The notes under the pieces: generated by a model | Told to the model about the DNA's origin: nothing | The model's database searches: none | The model's input: the letters and a program-made list of their open reading frames with translations, nothing else | Origin: Sipunculus nudus | Lineage: Eukaryota; Annelida; Sipuncula; Golfingiida; Sipunculidae | Direction of reading: 5' to 3' | NCBI GenBank assembly: GCA_026874595.1 | Contig: CM049314.1 | Span: 24,251,729-24,315,728, forward strand | Length of the DNA: 64,000 bases | Program-made: the position numbers and the translations under genes | In this document: positions 55,901-64,000 of the stretch, piece by piece | How positions within the stretch are numbered: the stretch's first letter is position 1 | Layout of the letters: each line of letters opens with the position of its first letter

Positions 55901-58900
55901 GACAGCTCTCCATAATAACACGGGTTACACATAATTGGGTCATTATTACACATTTATAAGCGGAAGGAAACGTTATTGAAGATCGTCTTCACGCACACGT
56001 AGACATAAAATTAACAAATAGTAATGAGGCGTGGTTGGTAACCATATGTTCTCATTATCTTCTTTTTTTGTTTGGTTTATAAATGACGTCATCATATGAG
56101 GCAGACACGAGTGTGTAGGCTTATAATTCATATATCACAGTTCACTACCGCTTTAACTCTTGGTCCCTTATATAGGTAAAGCGCACGTGTCCAAGCCTTA
56201 GGATAATCATCACATAAAATTCAAGAAAAAATCATAATGTATAGAGTCAAAAGTACATTGTTTGGAATATGCGTATTTCTTACTGTTTGGTAAATTATTC
56301 TTAATGACGTGGTCGCGGTCAGTGTGGTCATTCCTGGCAAAAGTTTGAACTGTGCATAAGGGTTCTTTAAAAAGCGCAAGGATAATGAAAAAAGGACCAA
56401 AGGATAAATTCAAGGAAAATGGTAATACATGTATATGACAAATTTCAACGTATAAAGATTGAAATTAAAAATTTTATTGAACAGGACCGAATGACAAATG
56501 GACAAAATGACAATGAATTAAAAAGAAAACACGATATTAGGCAAATAGAATATATATTAAAAGAAACCCACAGGACCAAAAAACAAATTCAATGAAAACT
56601 AGAAATCTGCATTCTAAGGAATACAGGTCTCCGCTTTATGGGGGTTATTATTGTGGGATGTTTCCAAAACCATGTTTGCAATCACTTATTTTCCCCCAGA
56701 CAAAGTCAGGGGATAATATGGTTAAAGCACGGTCCCGCCGCCGCCGCAGAAAAACCTTGTGAGCGAGATAATTCAAAAGTTATTTCACGGATCTTTATCA
56801 AACTTTACAAGTGTATAGATATGGGTGAGAGAACGAAGCCTATTTAAATTGGGGTCATGACCCTAACTAGGATAGTGACCTTGACCTTGATAGATCAATT
56901 TCTTGATGAAAACCTAATCATAAATATTTCAAGAAAGCTCGCATGGATTGGTCCAAAAGTTAAGTAGAACAAAGATCTAGGAAAGCCTTGTGATTAACCG
57001 GAAACAGGTGGCGCCACCTATTATCCTTTTTTTACACCTTTCAATACCCCTATCATTGCCACTTGATTGTAAATACTGTAATCATTGTAATTCAAAAACT
57101 TATGGACAGATTTCTTTCATAATAGGCACATGCATAGATATGGGTTATGGGATGAGGTCTATTAAAATTTGGTCATTAAAAAATGACCTATACCATGAGA
57201 GTGGACTTGACCTTCAATATTTCCATATTTGGTGAAAATCACACACCTCCTATGATATCTACAGTTTAGATTGACATATAAACTTGACTTATATATGGCC
57301 CACCACTAAAGTAAGAATCCTATAGAATTAAGGGTCATGACGTCTAGGGTCAAGGTCACAGGATCCTCATCTTTAAAAAGACAGTGGATGCATTTGAAGC
57401 AAAACTTTTCACCCCCGGCCTTCCATCTTGCAAATATAGCTCACCTGCCAATAGGGGAAGATTCTTATCAATTTTGAAGTCACAAGGTCAAACGTGAACG
57501 TCACAGGAGCTATCTGTCCTCAAACCTGGAAACATGGGATTTTTGTTAACCACATAACTTTTTAAGTACTGCATCTGTTTCAATCAGATTTGGCTTAACA
57601 ATCTCCACCAAGCTGTCGGACTGTTTTAAAAATTTGAGACCTTGGCCCTGGTGGCCTTGTCTTTGAAAAGTGTCAATATATGCGGTAGAAACAGGGGGCG
57701 TATTTTGGAAGGGGTATGCCATATTTGTCTGGGGATACTACGGCATCTCCGGTGGCAGAAATGTGTAGTTCGGCCCATATTCCCAGGTTCATGCATGCAT
57801 AAGTTATTTTACATGGTTATATATATATATATCTTGATGACAATCCTGAATCTGAATCCTTATCAAAATCTAATCGATCCTTCCCAAATTGCTCTGAAAA
57901 TGTAATGATATTCCGTTCATGATTGCGGGAAGTATGTTGTGAACAATCACACACAGACAGACATACGAACATGAATGATCGCATACCCGCCTGGTGGAGG
58001 CAAATAGGAACAAAGTAAAGATATGGAGAAAATGGTCCGAACATTGGACAGGACCAGAGGACAAATTCTATAAAAAAAACAAATGACGAAATTCTGAAAA
58101 AAAAAACAAATGACAAATTCTGAAAAAAAAACAAATGAAAACGATTCTATGAAAAAAAGACCAAATGAAAAATTCTATGAAAAAAATACCTGAGGTCAAA
58201 TTCTATGAAAGGAAAACCGAAAGGACTTATTCTATGAAAATTAGACCGAAGGACAAATTCTATGAAAAAAGACCATTTGAAAAATTCAATGAAAAAAGGC
58301 CTAATGACAAATTCTGTGTAAATAAGACCAAAAGAAAAATTCTATAAAAAAAGACCATATTACAAATTCTATGGACAAAAAACAAAGGAAAAGATTCTAT
58401 GAAAAAGAGACCAAAGGACAATTTTATGAAAAAAGACTCAATGTCAAATTCTATGAAAATAAGACCAAATGTCAAAATTCTATAAAAAAAATTAAAAAAA
58501 ATACCAAATGACAAATACTTAAAAAAATGAATATCGATTTCTATAAGAAAAAGGAACTAAATGACAAATTATAAAAAAATAAGACTTAATGACGGATTCT
58601 ATGAAAAAAGACCAAAAGACAAATGCTATGAAAAAAGACCAAATGAAAAAGTCTATGAAAAAAGACCATATTTCAAATTCTGTGTAAATAAGACCAATAC
58701 GCGTGTCCGGATATCCATGCTCTCTAATAAAGGAGGTTAGATTAGCCAAGGGCTTTTCACAAGTGTGGGTAAAAAAAAACATCATTGCGGCAAGCACTTA
58801 TAATGTGGTATGCATCGGGGGACTTTATTTTCTTCATACTCCTATTTAACATGAACAGCATCAATTATATTTAGCTATTGTTTTCTCGTGGTACACGTGC

Positions 58901-61900
58901 GTCTGTTAATGGATGCTACGTCAAAAACTATACAACCTTTTCCCCGTTCCTGATATGTTACAAACTCGAGGGACCCTTGCATTATGCGCTGAACCTGCCA
59001 GCAAAAATCAAGCCACCTGTCAAACCTGTTTAAACTGAAATATACATGTTTGAAATGTACATGTCGCTGTGCAGCATTCCATCTCCTGGAGGGTGACTGA
59101 AATGTACAAGCGTCTCTGGCATGACGTCAGAAGTCAACTAGTGGTTTGAACCAGCGAATAGCACACAGCCGGTAGCCAGGCCGATATAACGCACTACCAG
59201 TGACCAAATGATAGCGGCCTCCATCTTAATTTTACTGTAACAACCCAAATAAACGCTTTTCATATCGGGGTTTGAAAATAATTTATATGCGAATCTTACG
59301 AAAATTAATCCCTAAAACCTGGCGTTTGCTAAACATCCTGTCATTAATCATAACAGTTTGCGTTGAACACGGTCACACTAATTGGAGAGAAACCCAACTT
59401 GTTTCTGCAACAGAAGAGTTATGGATACACACAGAATAAATAAGAATTCAAGGACAGCAGGTGTAAACAAAATACATTATTATCCTTTTAATTGTTGTAC
59501 TAGAGTCCGTGCTACCAACTACGTTTGAAATGACTGTATGAATTCTATATGTGCATATATATATACGTATCCTAATTTCAATAATGTAAGAATAAATGAA
59601 ATATACGCTCATCATAACAAATTTAAGCTGTGATTTACAACGTGCTAAAAATATTCCCATTAAAAACAAAGAGGCGAGTACTCCCAACCGCCATCTTGCT
59701 TTTTTGCCCAACACATGCAAAACTGTAAATGAAATTTTCTGCCTTAATTTAAAAGAGTTTACCGTAAGTAACGGAAAAAGTCTATCTCCGGACACGCGTA
59801 AAAAAGTGACCCATTTAAAAATTCTATGAAAAAGAAAACCAAATTAAAAAAACTCTATGAAAAAAGACCAAATGACAAATTCCATTAAAAAAGACTAAAT
59901 CAAAAAAAGACCAAGAGACAAATGCTATGAAAAAAGGACCAAAGGACAAATTCTATGAAAAAAAACTAAATTACACATTTATTAAAAAAGCGGGATGTTA
60001 ATGTTTGAGGTTGTAGCCGTCATTTTGATACTCTGAATTGTTATCGGAGAACTTGCGTGTTATTCGAGGCGTTCTCAATTATCTATTTTTTTATTTTACT
60101 TTAAATGATGTTTCAGTTCATTAGTTTATATGCATTTTTTTTATAATGTTTGCACTCTATGCGGGAGATAGAATATGTTTACCCGTTTGCGTTTGTTATT
60201 TATAAAAGCGATGTATAACTGCATATGGCTTACCGTTCAAATGAATGTCAAAGGTCGCGGGTTTTTAGGATTCCTAAAATATTTTTTACTTTCCTAACAG
60301 TGTTTATTTTTTTAAAATAAAAACTGAGCGATACTATAAATAAAGGAGGAGCTCTTTCAAACCGTCGGACTAAAGTTAATTATTTTATCGTGGAACAAGG
60401 GAAATATTAAATGATTATCTCTGCAATACAGCCTCAAGCTCGACTGTCTGCTGAGTGTTCTAATCGTTCGCTTGCGCCATGTGTATTAGACTCCCATTAC
60501 TTAATTTGCAACGTATGTGAATCATATTTATATGGCTAGATTTACGCCGAATATTTGTTCGACAAGAATTAAGAGTCGCCCCGAACATTTCCTCAATGCG
60601 CTTTACTGATATGTGTAACAAGCCTGTTCATGTACATTTTAGAATGGCTGCAGTTACTTTTTGCATCGGATTAAGAAGATCCAGAAACGCGGGTTGGAAG
60701 GCGAGGATCTCGACAACTACGAGATCTTGGAGGACGAACTGACCACGATCGTCAGAGGTTACGCATGGGTACAGTAAGTCTGCATCGACAGGAACTTAAT
60801 ACATGTACATAGACACACGGATACATGCATCGTTTGATATAAAAAATAGAAAATATCAATAATACAAATCTAGGATGAAAAATAAATAATGTATGGCTAC
60901 TTTTAGGGTCTTGGCAAGAATTTGGATTTTGAAATAAAAACTTACAAGAAGTATGATTTTCTTAAAATATTATTATGTTATTCCCGATGATCAATAATAC
61001 CAAACACATAAAACGATTTGGCAGCAAATGTATTGAGATTGAGCTGTATTTTTTATTGTAAACTGATTAGTTTTATTTTGTGTATTCGTGACGTCCTTGA
61101 ATATCAGACAGTCAGTCTATCTGGCTGTCTTACCCAACATCGTTATTCGTTGTATAGTCATTAACGCAAATTAAATTATTTTCCATCAGAAGATTGCACA
61201 GTTTAGAAATACTCCGTAACATGTCACCACTGACCTTATACATTAAAACATTGTTATAATTTACTAACTTTTAATTAAATAAACCCATTCCATGCAATTG
61301 TAATATCACGTTAGTATATTTAAGGGTGGAGCGGTAAATGCAGAAACAGGAATACCTGAGAAAAAGAAATCAATGAGAGGAATGTCTTTTTATTTTATTT
61401 TCCAGGTATGGTCTTTTAACTCCTATTAATTTCCTACACGGGCCACTGCAGGGTCCGTCATGGCCTTACTACGCCTCAATAATGACAGAGAAGAACCAGA
61501 CTAATTACATCAAGAGACTCCGAGCCTATGTACAACAGGTATGTAGATTCTTAACTCAGTGAAATGTGACCACGTGCAGGAAAAATATTCGTTTACATGC
61601 AATGAGGCAAATGTGAACCCAACCTCATGTACACTTTGTTAATTTTTATTTTTGTGATTTCAACAACTCTGAAGCCTGCCCGTCCACAATAAAATCATCT
61701 ACATCGATTCTGTGGACCTCAAGTATATATATATTTGCACCATTTGTCAAAGATTGAAAACTGTACCGCTGATCTAAACGGTACGCAAGCCACGAAGTGA
61801 CCACTGCCCTAAGGGTACTATCACCGAGCAAATACCGTATGTTGAGTGGATCAAATACACACACAGGCAGGTGGCCTCTCTCCAGACAGTAAATGACCAG

Positions 61901-63230
61901 TCCTTAGGTTTGCTTTACATTGACAATGTTTATCCGAGGGGACACCCGACTTGATGGACCCTGTCATAATACACTAGGTTGGCACGCATCTAATCTTAAT
62001 AAATTTACAGCACCCCTTTAAGATACAATGCAACGTCTAAGGTAGTGCCCACACAAACAACTACTCGAAATTGGTGAATAGAAAGACCCGCTCATGTAAA
62101 GATTACAGACCTGGGTAGAATTACATTTGCGTGAACGTTTTGTTTGTATTTCAGCTTAGACAAATTATCCAGCCAATATGAGGTGGTGACAGGTTAAAGC
62201 CCTAGAGATTCGGCCCTTAGAGCCCAAGAAGTTAGGGGTGCAGATATCCTTTCAGTATTTACAAGCCAAAGACTTTTCCTTAGTTAAGTTCTATCCAAGT
62301 TATCATCACATAAATCACAGGAGTGAAAACAGGCCCAAGCCATTTAAATGAAACCGGTCCATGGCATTAACTTTTAAAATGAAATTCAATATTTTAATAA
62401 ATGTAAATATTAAATTTGTTTAAAAGATTAAATTATTTTTATTCTTATAATTCTTTTAATATGGTTTACAAGTAATTTTGGTAGTGTTCCTGGATGACAC
62501 ACTTAAATGTTTAAAGCTGGGTTAAAGTTTAGACCATCGGCCCATCCGGAAACCACCAAGCCTGCTGGATGTGTCCGCCCATGCATATTATCATGCCGTA
62601 TCACCGACATAACCCTATTATAACCTTTTCCACAGGAGGTTCACCATGTTTTTGTGTAAGAGACTAAGCCCCATTACCGATGAATTTATTGAATACAGAG
62701 ATTCTAACCGTGAGAGGTTCTATTATCATATTATTTGGCAGATTAACCAAGGAATGGACCTGATGAAGTTAGCGATCAAACTGAACCGCACGGCACACAA
62801 CGTTACTGTTGTAAGTACGATGCATGTCGATATTGTCTAGTGAAGTGCAAGAGTACTTTCTGCAACTTAGATTTAATGTTTACCGCTTACAAATTTGAAA
62901 ACCTCCTGAACAATATCTTTATTGATTTTTCAAATATTTGTCACAACCGAAATCGCCGGCAGCAATATTTATATATTAAATTTGAATCTATAAAAAATGT
63001 TGACTACTTTTAATTAGATGAGAGTAAACATTTGATTTAGAAATGTTATCTTTAGAAATATGATCCCTGTATAAGTACCCTCTACCGTTTATTCTAATAT
63101 TCATAGTTTCTTTCTGACAGCGAGGCATTCCAAACGTAATTCAACAGACACTCGATGCAGGAAACGGATCCGTCTTTTTTCTACCATACAAGAGAGCAAG
63201 CTTTCAGTCGAGCTTCTCTGAAGCCAACAG
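52969..63230 (+). CDS. DUF885-family secreted protein, second tandem copy (first six coding exons)
   Basis: Coding exons 52969-53026, 53385-53539, 60643-60773, 61406-61538, 62742-62810 and 63121-63230 give 218 codons plus two bases in frame; the rest lies beyond the window. Exons 3-6 have exactly the same lengths (131, 133, 69, 110) and phases as in the first gene. Exons 1 and 2 are 12 and 6 bases longer. The protein starts MRVKVGCWSCVLLATIVAGA, a signal peptide, then LMEEYYEWKVGQFPE, LTNLTLDSYAQIK, LTTIVRGYAWVQYG, LTPINFLHGPLQGPSWPYYA, NYIKRLRAYVQQ and MDLMKLAIKLNRTAHNVTV. All align with the first copy. Sequons NLT, NQT, NRT and NVT support secretion. The catalytic-like motifs are outside the window, so whether this copy is intact cannot be judged. 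Intron 2 is 7.1 kb and packed with transposons. Confidence 0.88.
53783..53853. repeat. (TA)n then (TTA)n microsatellite, intron 2
   Basis: TA tract followed by ATTATT tract. Confidence 0.9.
54245..54402. mobile_element. MITE, CAGTGGAACC family, degraded left end
   Basis: It ends CAGGTTCCGCTG followed by TA and contains GGTCTTATTAGACAC and GGTCTAATTAGACAGG blocks shared with 34479-34636. The left terminus is eroded. Confidence 0.5.
54615..55050 (-). repeat. Dispersed repeat R5, copy 2
   Basis: Reverse-complement partner of 42075-42510, inside intron 2 of the second DUF885 gene. Confidence 0.85.
55146..55321. mobile_element. pogo/Tigger-like MITE with TIRs and TA duplication
   Basis: 176 bases beginning CAGTAGAACCTCTGAATTAC and ending GTAATGAGAGGTTCAACTG. 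The ends pair over about 19 bases with few mismatches and are flanked by TA on both sides. CAGT ends with TA duplication are typical of pogo-type DNA transposons. No coding capacity. Confidence 0.75.
56380..56600. repeat. Outlying units of the GACCAAATGACAAATTCTATG minisatellite
   Basis: 'AAGGACCAAAGGATAAATTC', 'GGACCGAATGACAAATGG' and 'CAGGACCAAAAAACAAATTC' are diverged units of the array at 58050-59990, separated from it by an R1 copy. Confidence 0.6.
56597..57995 (-). repeat. Dispersed repeat R1, copy E, split by an insertion
   Basis: 56597-56690 matches the first part of copy D ('CTGCATTCTAAGGAATACAG', 'CATGTTTGCAATCACTTA'). The match resumes at 57771 with 'CGGCCCATATTCCCAGGTTC' and runs to 'GATCGCATACCCGCCTGG'. 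Confidence 0.75.
56691..57769. mobile_element. 1.08-kb element nested in R1 copy E
   Basis: It interrupts R1 between two blocks that are adjacent in copy D. It contains several TGACCTTGACCTT motifs like those in 46040-47390. The termini show no obvious TIR and only a possible TT duplication. Class unknown. Confidence 0.6.
58050..58697. repeat. ~27-bp minisatellite, left part
   Basis: More than twenty diverged units of AAGACCAAATGACAAATTCT + ATGAAAAA. Partly in 27-base phase, giving FYEKRPxxK-like open frames, but the length varies and stops interrupt. Confidence 0.85.
58698..59800. mobile_element. 1.1-kb TIR element inserted in the minisatellite
   Basis: It begins TACGCGTGTCCGGA and ends TCCGGACACGCGTA, a perfect 14-base inverted repeat. 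The minisatellite units stop at its left end and resume right after its right end. No transposase domain is recognisable; a 115-codon minus-strand frame (59448-59795) matches nothing I know. Non-autonomous DNA transposon is the best reading; superfamily unassigned. Confidence 0.7.
59801..59990. repeat. ~27-bp minisatellite, right part
   Basis: Units such as AAAAAGACCAAATGACAAAT continue the array interrupted at 58698. Confidence 0.8.
61540..62741 (+). other. Intron 4 of the second DUF885 gene
   Basis: No repeat family was recognised. A minus-strand open frame (61646-61864) lacks support. Confidence 0.5.
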
Positions 63231-63344
63231 GTAGGTTATTTATTTACTTTATTTACTTATTTTTTCACTTAAAATAAATGCCGTTATATTTATTCTCTTG
63301 GTTTTTTTCCCCTTATTATCTCCTATTTGCTACGGAATCAAGCT

Positions 63345-64000
63345 CGTTGGCCTGGATTCAGGATGATCATACCATAATGTCCTGGAATCAGGATTTGCAC
63401 AACGTCCTGGAACAAGGATGGTCAATTTTCACCGCCCCAGAATCAGGAAAGTGAATTCACATCGCCCTTGAACCAGGATGATCACGGTGCACCGCCCATG
63501 AATCAAAACGATCAATAAACACACACACCCCTCCCCCGGAATCAGGATTATCAGTTAACACCACCCTGGAACCATTGGACGATCGGTTTACATCGCTAAG
63601 GAATCAGGATGATCAACTCACACATAAATGAACAATCCACGCCGTCATGAAATGAAAATGTTTACTAAACACCGCCTCGGAATCATAATTAACAACTCAC
63701 TCCACCCCGGAACCAGGATAGTCAAATCACACCGCCCCGGAATCATGCTGATCAAATCATATCGTCATGAAATCAAAATGATTAGTAAACACCGCCTCGG
63801 AATCATAATTAACAACTCACTCCACCCCGGAACCAGGATAGTCAAACCACACCGCCCTGGAATCATGCTGATCAAATCATATCGTCATGAAATCAAAATA
63901 ATTAGTAAACACCGCCTCGGAATCATAATTAACAACTCACTCCACCCCGGAACCAGGATAGTCAAATCACACCACCCCGGAATCATGCTGATCAAATCAT
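63345..64000. repeat. Minisatellite graded into a 120-bp higher-order repeat, runs off the window
   Basis: Roughly 30-base units of the form CCCGGAATCAGGATGATCAA + CTCACACCG begin about 63345 and are irregular at first. From about 63601 they fall into groups of four. The blocks starting 63721 and 63841 are almost identical at a 120-base offset, and a third starts at 63961. It lies in intron 6 of the second DUF885 gene. Confidence 0.9.

Noticed and set aside
58165-58347. 60-codon open frame of FYEKRPxxKF repeats
   Set aside because: Product of the ~27-bp minisatellite. Unit length varies, stops interrupt the frame in neighbouring units, and no start or splice context supports it.

Overview
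The window looks like nuclear DNA from a lophotrochozoan animal, most likely a mollusc and perhaps a bivalve. It is AT-rich and intron-rich, with very long introns that have GT..AG boundaries. It is full of (TA)n, (CA)n, (GA)n and (TTA)n microsatellites and of short dispersed repeats. There are no bacterial operons, ribosome binding sites, rRNA genes or CRISPR arrays. Most long open frames are accidental translations of microsatellites or transposons. The real genes were found by joining exons across splice sites and checking phase.

Layout. (1) 1-2.9 kb holds the last two visible exons of an EF-hand calcium-binding protein gene (+ strand); the 5' part lies left of the window. (2) 5.1-7.8 kb holds an array of diverged ~130-bp units, then a decayed copy of the EF-hand exon, then an 11-unit, 45-bp tandem repeat. 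That repeat keeps one reading frame for 15-residue EF-hand-like units and has a poly(A) signal just after its stop codon. (3) 12.6-15.0 kb holds two short terminal-inverted-repeat elements, one with a hAT-like 8-bp target duplication. (4) 15.24-35.01 kb is a complete 17-exon gene for a secreted, probably membrane-anchored DUF885-family protein of 609 residues. It carries an HEGNPGHH motif and an EGWALYAE motif. Its introns hold a LINE fragment, a tRNA-derived SINE head, palindromes and MITEs. (5) 35.0-52.8 kb has no gene I can support. It contains several dispersed repeat families and a tandem array rich in AGGTCA-type direct repeats. (6) 52.97 kb to the right edge holds the first six coding exons of a second DUF885 gene on the same strand. 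Exon structure and intron phases match the first gene, so the two are tandem paralogs. Its introns contain an inverted copy of a 42-kb repeat, a pogo-like MITE, a nested repeat insertion, a minisatellite split by a 1.1-kb terminal-inverted-repeat element, and a 120-bp higher-order minisatellite that runs off the edge.

How the parts relate. The two DUF885 genes are probably co-orthologous members of a local cluster of extracellular proteins. The EF-hand gene and its decayed, repeat-expanded copy form a second duplication group. Nothing in the sequence links the two groups functionally. The most unusual object is the EF-hand-like coding minisatellite at 7.25-7.74 kb.
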